Below the pieces are notes generated by a model. It had not been told where the DNA came from. It saw only the letters and a list, made by a program, of their open reading frames with translations, and did no database searches. From Arcicella gelida (GTDB taxonomy: Bacteria; Bacteroidota; Bacteroidia; Cytophagales; Spirosomataceae), in the NCBI RefSeq assembly GCF_034931025.1, contig NZ_JAYGIL010000002.1, forward strand, positions 62,001 through 126,000: a DNA stretch of 64,000 nt. The letters are read 5' to 3'. The translations under genes were made by a program, and so were the position numbers. Numbering within the stretch: the first letter of the stretch is position 1; every line of letters begins with the position of its first letter. This document shows positions 36,958 to 45,348 of this stretch, piece after piece.

Positions 36958-38079
36958 CTACTTCACAAAACTAAATCCACTATCCAAAATTTTCAATACT
37001 CTTTGTTTTTTCCATGCTTCTACGTCGTTCATTGCCACTTTTTCAACGATATTTCTTTCGTCTAAATTTGAAATATCTGAACTCCCAGATTCTGACAATA
37101 CTTGTTCTATTGCCTTTTTTAATACTGCTAAAGAACCACTTAAACCACGATTTACTGCTAAATCTACTCTGAAAGCAATTCCGCCTTCTGTACTCATTAT
37201 TTGGTTTAATGAATAAGCATTCCCAAAAATTGAAATCATTACCGAAGATGCTACTGCTTTGAAAACGTACTCTTCTAAAGCAATTTCTACTTGCACGCAA
37301 ATCATAGTTGGTCTGAAAGCACTGGCAATAAATGCACCTGTCAATCTTAAATCGTTGGCTACTTCTAAATATGCTGCATCGCCTTCTTTCGTACCGCCAT
37401 TAGTTTCCACTTGAAAAATTGGCGTTCCAAAACCTTGAATATCCATTCCATATTGCGTGAAACATTCATTAAAAACATCTTCGTCTCTTTCTTTCAAGCG
37501 TGCCAATACTCTTGTAAGCATCGAACCGCTCGCAACAGCTCCTGTAAACTGAATAAAACCAAATGAAAAAATAGCTTTATCATAACTATTTACAGCATCA
37601 AAACAGCCTTCATTTTTTGAAATATATTTCAGAATATCTGCATAAAATGGTTCTTGGCAAATATCTAAAAACATATTTTTATTTTCATCAAAGCTAGATT
37701 TTCCTGCATAACTTACTCCTCTAGGATTTACTTGATTGGGCGAAGGATAAACATCTCGCATGGTTCCAGTTTGCATAAACCCATCTGGACTTGGGAAACT
37801 GATTACATAAGTACTGTAAGAACCTTTGTTTTGTTGCTGTATTTGAAATACTTGTCGGCGTTGAAAAACTGAGCTTCCATAATCGACTGAATTATTAAAT
37901 GATTCATTGTTTGAGGAATTGTCATCTGAAAAAGAATCTGACGAATCAACTACCAAAACCTGTCCAATAGACAGGTTTGTTGAAGCTAAACCATTCAATT
38001 CTGTAAGTTGATCTACAGAAATTCCGTATTTTTTTGAGATACTGTAAAGCGTTTCCTTGGGCTGGACTGTGTGTGTCAT
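36958..38079 (-). CDS. LysM protein with lysozyme-like domain, no signal peptide
   Basis: The 373-residue product begins directly with a LysM domain (about 1-45, THTVQPKETLYSISKKYGIS), has a Ser/Asn-rich linker, and a body whose stretch NEGCFDAVNSYDK followed by FSFGFIQFTG resembles the Glu and GxxQ elements of lysozyme-like/lytic transglycosylase folds. There is no signal peptide or membrane segment. Leaderless LysM proteins are often delivered by phage-like or contractile injection machines, or exported without a signal; no such genes are in this window. I therefore call it a probable peptidoglycan-binding enzyme of unknown delivery. Confidence 0.65.
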   Translation of the reverse strand: MTHTVQPKETLYSISKKYGISVDQLTELNGLASTNLSIGQVLVVDSSDSFSDDNSSNNESFNNSVDYGSSVFQRRQVFQIQQQNKGSYSTYVISFPSPDGFMQTGTMRDVYPSPNQVNPRGVSYAGKSSFDENKNMFLDICQEPFYADILKYISKNEGCFDAVNSYDKAIFSFGFIQFTGAVASGSMLTRVLARLKERDEDVFNECFTQYGMDIQGFGTPIFQVETNGGTKEGDAAYLEVANDLRLTGAFIASAFRPTMICVQVEIALEEYVFKAVASSVMISIFGNAYSLNQIMSTEGGIAFRVDLAVNRGLSGSLAVLKKAIEQVLSESGSSDISNLDERNIVEKVAMNDVEAWKKQRVLKILDSGFSFVK

Positions 38080-38196
38080 TTTGTCATAGTTAGTTTTAAG
38101 ATTGTAGTTAAAATTAGCTAAAATAAAATTTCGAATGAGTCTAAGTTTAGAATAATTATTAAGTGGTAAATCTTCATCAAAATCAATATTATTTTT

Positions 38197-38211
38197 TTAC
38201 ATAAAATGTAA
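38197..38211. promoter_or_regulatory. Perfect palindrome upstream of the fucosidase genes
   Basis: TTACAT-AAA-ATGTAA is a perfect 15-bp inverted repeat in the 293 bp spacer before the first GH29 gene, 162 bp from its ATG. It could be an operator; no regulator gene is adjacent. Confidence 0.35.
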
Positions 38212-38372
38212 TATATTTCCGATTATAAAAATAAATTAAATATTTTCGTAATTTAGTAAATCAAAACAGGTATAATATTATCAAATACTCTTTAGTTAAG
38301 GAGTCTATTGATTAACGACAAAATATAAGTACGGCTTTTTTTGTCATATTATCCTTTATAAAATCTATCGTT

Positions 38373-39800
38373 ATGTTAAAAAAAATAAGTATTTTACTTA
38401 GTCTTTCTTTTTTGATTCATTTCCAATCATCAGCACAAGGAAATATTCACCAAGCTTCAACGGAGTACCAATATCCAACAGATCCATTGGTGAAAGCAAA
38501 ATTAGAAACTTGGCGAGACCAAAAATTCGGAATGATTATTCACTGGGGTTTGTATGCCGTTCCGGGCATTATTGAATCTTGGGAATTATGTTCGGAAGAC
38601 TGGATTAACCGTGACAGTACTCAAACCTATGATGATTATAAGAAATGGTATTGGGGTTTGAACAAAAAGTTTAACCCAACTAATTTCAATCCAGACCAAT
38701 GGGCGGGTGCTGCCAAAGATGCAGGAATGAAGTATGTGGTTTTTACGACAAAACACCACGATGGGTTTTCCATGTTTGATACCCAATACTCTGACTTTAA
38801 GATTTCAAACGGACCTTTTGCACAAAATCCTAAAGCAGACGTTGCCAAATATGTTTTTGAGGCTTTCAGAAAACAGAATTTTATGATTGGGGCGTACTTC
38901 TCGAAACCAGATTGGCATTCAGAATACTTCTGGTGGAATCGTTATGCTACACCAGACCGTAATGCCAATTATGATATTCGTAAAAATCCTTGGCGTTGGA
39001 ATAAGTTCAAGGAATTTTCTTATAACCAAATCCAAGAATTAATGACTCGCTATGGAAGTATGGATATTCTTTGGCTTGATGGCGGTTGGGTGCGTCCTTT
39101 AGAAACCGTAACGGATGAAGTAAGAGCTTGGGGAGCAGCAATTCCAGCTTTTAGTCAAGAAATTGATATGCCAAAAATCGCTGCCATGGCTCGTAAAAAT
39201 CAACCGGGTTTATTAGTGGTTGATAGAACTGTTCACGGAGAATTTGAAAATTACAGAACGCCAGAACAAAGTATTCCTGCGACCAAATCCGACACTCCTT
39301 GGGAAAGTTGTATTACTTTAGGCGGGGCTTGGGGCTACGTCCCGAATGATAATTTCAAATCTTCTACCAAAGTAATTCATACTTTGATTGAAGTAGTAGC
39401 CAAAGGCGGAAGTTTATTATTGGGTGTTGGTCCCGGAGCAGACGGTACTTTAAATGATATTCAAGTGGCTCGTTTAAAAGAAATTGGAACTTGGTTAAAT
39501 GCCAATGGAGAAGCCATTTATAATACCAGAACTACGGATTTTTACCGTGATGGCGAAACATTTTTCACCAAAGGAAAAGATAATTCAATCTATGCTTTTG
39601 TAAGATTGCCAGAAGACCAAGCCATTAACCAAACTATTACTTGGACGGGCAATGTACCAGCAAAAGGAGCAAAAGTAATTTTAGTAAGCGAAAAAGTAGC
39701 GGTAAAATGGAAAGCTGAAGGCGATAAAGTAACGGTTACTTTACCTGCTTCTTTCTTGAAAAAGTATAAAAATTATCCAAGTTTGGCTTTTAAATACTAA
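38373..39800 (+). CDS. Alpha-L-fucosidase, GH29
   Basis: The 475-residue protein has a signal peptide (ending SSAQG) and a GH29 catalytic barrel: KFGMIIHWGLYAVPG, KYVVFTTKHHDGFSMF and the nucleophile Asp236 in DILWLDGGW. A small C-terminal beta domain follows (about 390-475). It releases L-fucose from glycans in the periplasm or outside the cell. The second GH29 gene starts 7 bp after its stop, so the two are co-expressed and probably act on related fucosylated glycans. Confidence 0.94.
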   Translation: MLKKISILLSLSFLIHFQSSAQGNIHQASTEYQYPTDPLVKAKLETWRDQKFGMIIHWGLYAVPGIIESWELCSEDWINRDSTQTYDDYKKWYWGLNKKFNPTNFNPDQWAGAAKDAGMKYVVFTTKHHDGFSMFDTQYSDFKISNGPFAQNPKADVAKYVFEAFRKQNFMIGAYFSKPDWHSEYFWWNRYATPDRNANYDIRKNPWRWNKFKEFSYNQIQELMTRYGSMDILWLDGGWVRPLETVTDEVRAWGAAIPAFSQEIDMPKIAAMARKNQPGLLVVDRTVHGEFENYRTPEQSIPATKSDTPWESCITLGGAWGYVPNDNFKSSTKVIHTLIEVVAKGGSLLLGVGPGADGTLNDIQVARLKEIGTWLNANGEAIYNTRTTDFYRDGETFFTKGKDNSIYAFVRLPEDQAINQTITWTGNVPAKGAKVILVSEKVAVKWKAEGDKVTVTLPASFLKKYKNYPSLAFKY

Positions 39801-39807
39801 TAATCCA

Positions 39808-41304
39808 ATGAAAAATGCTTTGATTTTATCCATCCCTTTTTTACTATTTTTTCAACAAAACCATGCTTCAACTTTGCCCAAAGTAAATGAGCCAATTATA
39901 AAGAAGATAAGTAAAAAATCAGTTTCAGCTCCAAAACCAGTGTATCCAATTCCTACCAAAGACCAATTGGCTTATCAGGAAATGGAAACCAATGCTTTTA
40001 TCCATTTTACAACGAATACTTTTACAGATTTGGAATGGGGAAATGGCGATGAAAGTCCAGCGATATTTAATCCAACGTCTTTGGATGCGAACCAATGGAT
40101 AAGTACCTTAAAGGAAACTGGTTTCAAAGGAGCAATTCTTACTTGTAAACATCACGATGGTTTCACGCTTTGGCCAAGTAAGTTTACAGAGCATTCTATC
40201 AAAAACAGTCCTTACAAAGGTGGGAAAGGCGATGTAGTAAAAGAAACGGCAGAGGCTTGTAAGAAGTTTGGGGTAAAATTTGGCGTTTACTTATCTCCAT
40301 GGGATAGAAACCATGCTGATTATGGCAAACCTGAATATATTACTTATTACAGAAACCAGTTGAAAGAATTGTTTAGCAATTATAAGCCTGTCTTTGAATT
40401 ATGGTTTGATGGTGCGAACGGCGGAACTGGCTATTACGGCGGAGCAAGAGAAGCACGCAAAATCGACGGGAAAACCTATTACGATTGGCAAAATACAATT
40501 CCGCTGGTAAGAAAAATGCAACCTGATGTTATCTTTTTTAGCGATGCTGGACCAGAAGTACGTTGGTGTGGAAACGAAAAAGGTATTGCAGGCGAAACCA
40601 ATTGGAATAATATTACGCCTGATACTTTGTATGCAGGAAAAGCTGGAATCGAACAATTATTGAATACTGGCTCAGAAAATGGTACGGCTTGGATTCCGAG
40701 TGAAATAGATGTTTCAATTCGTCCGGGTTGGTTTTATCATGCCAAAGAAGACGATAAAGTAAAATCTGCGGAACGATTATTTGAAATTTATTTGAGTTCA
40801 GTAGGTAGAGGTTCAAATTTATTATTGAACATTCCACCAGACCGCCGTGGACTTTTCCATGAAAATGATGTAAAAGCCTTGAAAGGTTTTAAAGCTTTAT
40901 TGGACAAAGAATTTAAAACGAATTTAGCCTTAAAAGCCAATGTTAAAGCAAGCGAGGTTCGTGGAAATGCCACTCAGTTTTCAGCAAAAAATGCGGTTGA
41001 TGGCAACAAAGAAACCTACTGGACAACCGATGACGAAAAGAAATCTGGTAGTTTAGAAATTAATTTAGGAGGAAACAAAGCCGTAAAATATGTACTCTTA
41101 CAAGAATACATCAAACTCGGACAAAGAGTAAAAAGCTTTACTGTAGAAGTTTGGAAAAATAACGCTTGGCAAGAAGTTGCCTCTGCAACTACGATTGGTT
41201 ATAAAAGAATCTTAAAATTAGATGGCGTTGAAACCAGTAAAGTTAGAATCAATATCAAAGATGCAAAGGCTTGCCCTGTGATTTCAAATGTGGCGGTTTA
41301 TTAG
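39808..41304 (+). CDS. Alpha-L-fucosidase, GH29, with C-terminal F5/8-type C domain
   Basis: The 498-residue protein has a signal peptide, a GH29 barrel with FKGAILTCKHHDGFTLW and the nucleophile Asp201 in ELWFDGANG, and a C-terminal discoidin (F5/8 type C, CBM32-like) domain (about 365-498: KNAVDGNKETYWTTDD and KYVLLQEYIKLGQRVKSF). It differs enough from the first fucosidase to suggest another linkage preference. Its TAG stop is the first part of a 7-bp repeat run in the following spacer. Confidence 0.93.
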   Translation: MKNALILSIPFLLFFQQNHASTLPKVNEPIIKKISKKSVSAPKPVYPIPTKDQLAYQEMETNAFIHFTTNTFTDLEWGNGDESPAIFNPTSLDANQWISTLKETGFKGAILTCKHHDGFTLWPSKFTEHSIKNSPYKGGKGDVVKETAEACKKFGVKFGVYLSPWDRNHADYGKPEYITYYRNQLKELFSNYKPVFELWFDGANGGTGYYGGAREARKIDGKTYYDWQNTIPLVRKMQPDVIFFSDAGPEVRWCGNEKGIAGETNWNNITPDTLYAGKAGIEQLLNTGSENGTAWIPSEIDVSIRPGWFYHAKEDDKVKSAERLFEIYLSSVGRGSNLLLNIPPDRRGLFHENDVKALKGFKALLDKEFKTNLALKANVKASEVRGNATQFSAKNAVDGNKETYWTTDDEKKSGSLEINLGGNKAVKYVLLQEYIKLGQRVKSFTVEVWKNNAWQEVASATTIGYKRILKLDGVETSKVRINIKDAKACPVISNVAVY

Positions 41305-41345
41305 GCTTTCGGCTGTCAGTCATCAGATTTCAGCTTTGAGATTTT
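41304..41345. repeat. Degenerate 7-bp tandem repeat (about 6 units)
   Basis: Starting inside the fucosidase stop codon, the sequence reads GGCTTTC GGCTGTC, then AGTCATC AGATTTC and AGCTTTG AGATTTT, a seven-base period with the same style as the leu-operon spacers. Confidence 0.55.
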
Positions 41346-41356
41346 AAAAATGTTAC

Positions 41357-41389
41357 ACGACTGGTTTTTAAACAATCAGTCGTTTTTTT
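41357..41389 (+). terminator. Terminator of the fucosidase pair
   Basis: Arms ACGACTG and CAGTCGT surround a 13-nt loop and are followed by six or more T residues on the plus strand. Confidence 0.8.
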
Positions 41390-41424
41390 ACGCTTGATTT
41401 TAGTTCAAAGATTAAATTAGTTAG

Positions 41425-41494
41425 ATGTAGCGGCAACCCTTGCGGTTGCCAATCATTATCTTACACATGGCAACCGCAAGGGTTGCCACTACAT
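41425..41494. repeat. Long palindromic element, REP/MITE-like
   Basis: Two 26-bp arms (41425-41450 and 41469-41494) are exact reverse complements except one base, with an 18-nt loop. Each arm itself holds the smaller palindrome GGCAACC-CTTGC-GGTTGCC. The element is clearly richer in G and C than its surroundings and lies between the fucosidase and sialidase-like genes. This architecture fits REP doublets (REPIN-like) or a tiny MITE; no transposase is nearby. Confidence 0.75.
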
Positions 41495-41535
41495 TTATAT
41501 TTTTATGAATAATTAGTCAATTACAATTTGAAAAA

Positions 41536-41563
41536 TCACTCATTCACTAACTCACTCATTCAC
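41536..41563. repeat. Degenerate 7-bp tandem repeat (4 units)
   Basis: TCACTCA TTCACTA followed by ACTCACT CATTCAC lies directly before the sialidase-like ATG. The 17-mer ATTCACTAACTCACTCA is shared with the leuA-leuB spacer near 58348. Confidence 0.6.
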
Positions 41564-41569
41564 AATTAA

Positions 41570-42595
41570 ATGAAATCCCTAACCTTACTTTTCCTATGTT
41601 TTTCGTTCAGTGTGTTTTCGCAACCGAAAGCAACATTGGTGAAGGCTGAAAATATTTTCAATGTCCCTCCTACTCCTGCTTGTCATGCTTCCACGATTGT
41701 TGAATTATCTAAAAATACCTTCATGGCTTCGTGGTTTGGTGGTAAATATGAAAGTAGCCCAGACGTTGGAATTTGGATTGCTTTCAACGAAAAGGGCAAA
41801 TGGAGTGAAGCCCAACAAATTGCTGATGGAGTAATCAACGATACGCTAAGATACCCTTGTTGGAATCCAGTTTTATTCAAAACCAAAGCAGGTAAACTTT
41901 TACTTTTCTATAAAGTAGGTAAAAATCCAAGAGAATGGTGGGGAATGAAAATGACCTCAGACGACAACGGTAAACATTGGAGTAAAGCAGAAAAACTTCC
42001 AAATGGAATATTAGGACCAATCAAAAACAAACCTTTTCAGTTAGCTAACGGAGAGATACTTTATCCTTCAAGTACCGAAAGTTTGGATGAAAAAGTATGG
42101 AATATTCATCTTGAGAAATCAGATAAAAATGCTAAGACCTTTAAAAAAATCAATATTGCTTGCGATACTTTTGGCGTAATTCAACCAAGTATTTTACAAT
42201 ATTCAGAAAATAAATTACAGTTACTTTGTCGCTCAAGACAAAATGCTGTCGTGCAAACTTGGTCGAGCGACAATGGAAATACTTGGTCGCCATTAACGCT
42301 TACAAATTTGCCAAATCCAAATTCTGGAACAGATGCCACTACTCTAAAAAATGGTTTACAGATATTGGTCTATAATCCACTCAAAAAAGGAGCAGATTGG
42401 TTTAATGGTCGATATAAATTGAACGTTGCCGTTTCAAAAAATGGCAACGATTGGCAAGATGTTTATACTTTAGAGGATGAAAAAGAAGGCGAATTTAGCT
42501 ATCCAGCCATTATTCAAAGTACAGACGGATTAGTACATATTACTTATACGGCTAATCGAAAAAATATTAAACATATTGTTTTAAAAATTGATTAA
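41570..42595 (+). CDS. BNR/Asp-box sialidase-family protein
   Basis: The 341-residue protein has a signal peptide (MKSLTLLFLCFSFSVFSQ) and a six-bladed propeller with Asp boxes, seen as SDDNGKHWSK and SSDNGNTWSP. It belongs to the BNR_2 sialidase-like group. True sialidases need an arginine triad; arginines are present (TLRYPCWNPV, LCRSRQN) but I cannot confirm the full set, so it may be a sialidase or a related exo-glycosidase/lyase. Standing after two fucosidases, it fits a small glycan-degrading cluster. Confidence 0.85.
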   Translation: MKSLTLLFLCFSFSVFSQPKATLVKAENIFNVPPTPACHASTIVELSKNTFMASWFGGKYESSPDVGIWIAFNEKGKWSEAQQIADGVINDTLRYPCWNPVLFKTKAGKLLLFYKVGKNPREWWGMKMTSDDNGKHWSKAEKLPNGILGPIKNKPFQLANGEILYPSSTESLDEKVWNIHLEKSDKNAKTFKKINIACDTFGVIQPSILQYSENKLQLLCRSRQNAVVQTWSSDNGNTWSPLTLTNLPNPNSGTDATTLKNGLQILVYNPLKKGADWFNGRYKLNVAVSKNGNDWQDVYTLEDEKEGEFSYPAIIQSTDGLVHITYTANRKNIKHIVLKID

Positions 42596-42607
42596 CAGTC
42601 TTTCAAC

Positions 42608-42642
42608 AAAAAAGGTGTTGCCGATTTGAGCAACACCTTTTT
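42608..42642. terminator. Bidirectional terminator after the sialidase-like gene
   Basis: Arms AAAAAGGTGTTGC and GCAACACCTTTTT with a short loop, T-run on both sides. It also ends the convergent gene that stops at 42647. Confidence 0.88.
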
Positions 42643-42646
42643 GTTT

Positions 42647-42994
42647 TTAGCGACGACGTCCACCTCCACTAAAACTTCTTCCTCCACCGCCTCCAAAACT
42701 ACTTCTATTTCCTCCGTTAAAGCTTCTATTTTGATAACTATTATAACTGCTGCTATTACTTTGTCGGTAATTTTGATTACCACGATTATAATTTCCGTTG
42801 CTTCGATAAGCATTATAATAATTGCGTGAACCAGCTACCATGCCATTATTCACATAACGTGGCTGACGAACAATTACGTTACGATAGTAATTTCCAAAAT
42901 GGTTGTATAAATAAGGATAATTCATGTAATATCCTCCATTAAAAAACCAATTTGAGAAACCAAAAGCAGGAAAAAAAGCTGGAGTAAAAACCAT
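42647..42994 (-). CDS. Gly/Asn/Tyr-rich C-terminal part of a split exported protein
   Basis: This 115-codon frame starts with ATG immediately after the TGA of the upstream gene and in the same reading frame. It encodes FFPAFGFSNWFFNGGYYMNY and an Arg/Asn/Tyr-rich stretch ending in GGGGGRSF and SGGGRRR. It has no signal peptide of its own. I think it is the natural C-terminus of the protein encoded at 42995-43963, separated by a single in-frame stop; the alternative is a separately translated, coupled protein. Hydrophobic aromatic and glycine content continues smoothly across the stop. Confidence 0.6.
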   Translation of the reverse strand: MVFTPAFFPAFGFSNWFFNGGYYMNYPYLYNHFGNYYRNVIVRQPRYVNNGMVAGSRNYYNAYRSNGNYNRGNQNYRQSNSSSYNSYQNRSFNGGNRSSFGGGGGRSFSGGGRRR

Positions 42995-43963
42995 TCATTT
43001 AACCGAAAAACCAGAAGACAAACCGAAACTTCCCCAATAAGCACTCGGATACCAAAGTGCTGAACCGTACCAATAAGGATAACCAAACCAATAGGAATAT
43101 GGATTAGCATAGCCATAATTATAATTGCTACCGTAGGCTACTTGTCCATTTGGTAAAATATAGCCGTTACTTCTAGCAAAATCTTGTGCAGCTTGATTTA
43201 ACTCTTGTTTTGCTTGAGGATTATTTGCTAATTCTTTTTTATAAGCTGCCATTTGAGCTTGATTCTGCACTGCCAAACTATCATGTAAACTTGCCAATTG
43301 GCTTGTAAAACCATCTTTATCAGCTAAATATTGCTGTCCTAATTTAGTTGTCAAATCAAGATTATCTGTCAATAAAGCTAATACATCTGGATATTGAGCA
43401 AGTTTTCGGAAAGCATCTTGGGTTGAATTATCCAAATTTTGAATCGCTTTATCGAAACTTTCTTGGGCTTGACTATTTAATTTATCAGCTTCAATCAAAT
43501 CATCTTTGTGATGACGATACAAGCGCCAAGCTGCTGTTTCTAGGTTTTCGTCATTATTAGGCAATAGCTTTTTGATGTCGTCTCTGCTTTGTCCTGAAGG
43601 TAAAGTAGCTAAAGTATGGGCTAATTCAGGAAAACGAGTAAGTTCATAAAACCACCCTTGCTTTTTCTGGCTAAAGTCACTGATAAGTCCTTGAAAAGAA
43701 GCTTGTGTTTGGTTTTTCTCTTGCTGTAATTGAGAAAGCGTTTGTGGATATAGACTCGCCAATAAAATTGCCTGACGCACATCTGCATTATAAGACGCAA
43801 CAGAATTCTGCATTCCTTTATCAGTTTCAAGTTGATTGGCTTGGCTAAAAGCATTGATATTAATGGATAATATAATTGCCATTAATAATGAAGTAGGAAG
43901 AATCCAACGCAATTGTGCGATTCTTCTAGTGGCTGTGCCACCAAAAATCATGTTAGTTTTCAT
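42995..43963 (-). CDS. Exported protein, helical body with aromatic-rich C-terminus (split by in-frame TGA)
   Basis: From ATG 43963 the product has 322 residues: a membrane or signal segment (about 20-40, ILPTSLLMAIILSININAFS), a long helical body rich in Gln, Asp and Leu (about 45-270), and an aromatic, Gly/Tyr/Trp-rich end (YGYANPYSYWFGYPYWYGSA). ATG 43963 is preferred over 44053 because GAAAGAGAG precedes it and the hydrophobic segment then has a normal distance. The next codon after the stop TGA is ATG of the following frame, in phase. Function is unknown; no named family recognised. Confidence 0.72.
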   Translation of the reverse strand: MKTNMIFGGTATRRIAQLRWILPTSLLMAIILSININAFSQANQLETDKGMQNSVASYNADVRQAILLASLYPQTLSQLQQEKNQTQASFQGLISDFSQKKQGWFYELTRFPELAHTLATLPSGQSRDDIKKLLPNNDENLETAAWRLYRHHKDDLIEADKLNSQAQESFDKAIQNLDNSTQDAFRKLAQYPDVLALLTDNLDLTTKLGQQYLADKDGFTSQLASLHDSLAVQNQAQMAAYKKELANNPQAKQELNQAAQDFARSNGYILPNGQVAYGSNYNYGYANPYSYWFGYPYWYGSALWYPSAYWGSFGLSSGFSVK

Positions 43964-44332
43964 ACTCTCTTTCTTTATTAAACGTTGTTTTAAATCAAAT
44001 ACTGCAATGTTATTTTTCCTCAATCCGACCATCTTATAAATAATAATTTGCATAAAATGCTATGTATTCAGAAAGACTTTAGAAAAATTTGATGTTAAAA
44101 GGAAACGTTTTTTCAAAGATGAAAGAGTATGAATTAATGCTTATTAAGTGGTTAATCAAATAAAAAACGGACATTCTCTCCGCTTTATTTTGAAATTGTA
44201 ACAAAATTATTTTCTAAGCAAATTCTAATCTTAGATTAAGCTGACATTAAGTTGCGAGATTCAACTTTACATCGTCAAAAACGATTTTACCTCAACGTTT
44301 AATTATTTTCCAACCTAAAAACTCATACAATT

Positions 44333-45259
44333 ATGGATACATTAGCAGTTCAGAAAATACTTGTTCCGATTGACTTTAGTGATGCTTCAATGAATGCACT
44401 TCATACAGCTATTAGAATGGCAAAACGCCAACATGCACAATTAATTTTAGTCCATATCATCAATATCAACCCATTATTAGATATTGACAGTGATAAAATG
44501 ATTAATGATTTAAACGTACAAAATCATGTAGATACACATCAAAACAATCTTAGAAAATTAGCAGATAAAATTACCAACGAAGAGTTCATTGATTGTAGAG
44601 TTTGTATCAGAACAGGCTTAGTACACATTGAAATTGTGAGAGCTGCCATTGACTTTTATGCCGATTTAATAATAATGGGAAAACAAGGCGTTTCAGGTAT
44701 TAGCGAATTCTTGATTGGCTCAAATACATTTAATGTATTGAAAAATGCTGTTTGTCCAGTCTTGACGATACCTTCACATCAAAAATTTGAAGATTTCAAA
44801 ACAGTAGTATATCCTATTCGACCAGTAACTGGTGCTATAGAAAAATATGATTTGGCTAGAAATATTATTCGAGAAAACAATGCCGAGTTAGTAATAATTG
44901 GTTTATTAGAAAATACTGATAAAAAGAGTTTTGAAACGCTCAATACTGAAACGGCACAGCTTAATAAAAAGCTCAAAGAAGATAAAATGGAAGCACAAAC
45001 TTATTTTTACTTTAGCAATTCTATTGCTGAAAAAGTACTGGAAAAAACAAGTGATTTCATGGCTGATTTATTAATAATTACTGCTACAATCGACCGTCAA
45101 ATTCAAGATTATGTGATAGGCCCCTTTGCTAAACAAATTCTTCATTATGCAAGAATACCTGTATTATCAATTCGTTCGAAGTCTTCAAAAATTGTAGATA
45201 AAGGTTCAGTTGATAGCCCTGATAATCATTATCCTGTATCAATGCTTGGAATTATATAA
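44333..45259 (+). CDS. Tandem universal stress protein (UspA family)
   Basis: The 308-residue protein holds two UspA domains. The first (about 5-150) has the ATP-binding G-2x-G-9x-G-S motif as MGKQGVSGISEFLIGSN; the second (about 160-285) is degenerate (TATIDRQIQDYVIGPF). UspA proteins accumulate under stress. The 279 bp upstream spacer contains small palindromes (AAGTTG/CAACTT at 44249-44267 and ATCGT/ACGAT at 44271-44285) that might be regulatory. A paralogue follows 89 bp downstream. Confidence 0.93.
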   Translation: MDTLAVQKILVPIDFSDASMNALHTAIRMAKRQHAQLILVHIININPLLDIDSDKMINDLNVQNHVDTHQNNLRKLADKITNEEFIDCRVCIRTGLVHIEIVRAAIDFYADLIIMGKQGVSGISEFLIGSNTFNVLKNAVCPVLTIPSHQKFEDFKTVVYPIRPVTGAIEKYDLARNIIRENNAELVIIGLLENTDKKSFETLNTETAQLNKKLKEDKMEAQTYFYFSNSIAEKVLEKTSDFMADLLIITATIDRQIQDYVIGPFAKQILHYARIPVLSIRSKSSKIVDKGSVDSPDNHYPVSMLGII

Positions 45260-45348
45260 TAAAATCAGCACAAGAACCATTAATTAGTTATAATTTAATT
45301 ATCAAATTATCCTCAGAGTGATTAATACCACCTTAAATTTCTAAAGTC

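Noticed and set aside
41425..41494. Simple transcription terminator
   Set aside because: Arms are too long, internally palindromic and lack a T-run; a proper terminator already exists at 41357-41389.
42626..42829. Plus-strand Ser/Thr/Ile-rich frame of 67 codons
   Set aside because: Complement of the Gly/Asn/Ser-rich coding sequence at 42647-42994 and overlapping a terminator.
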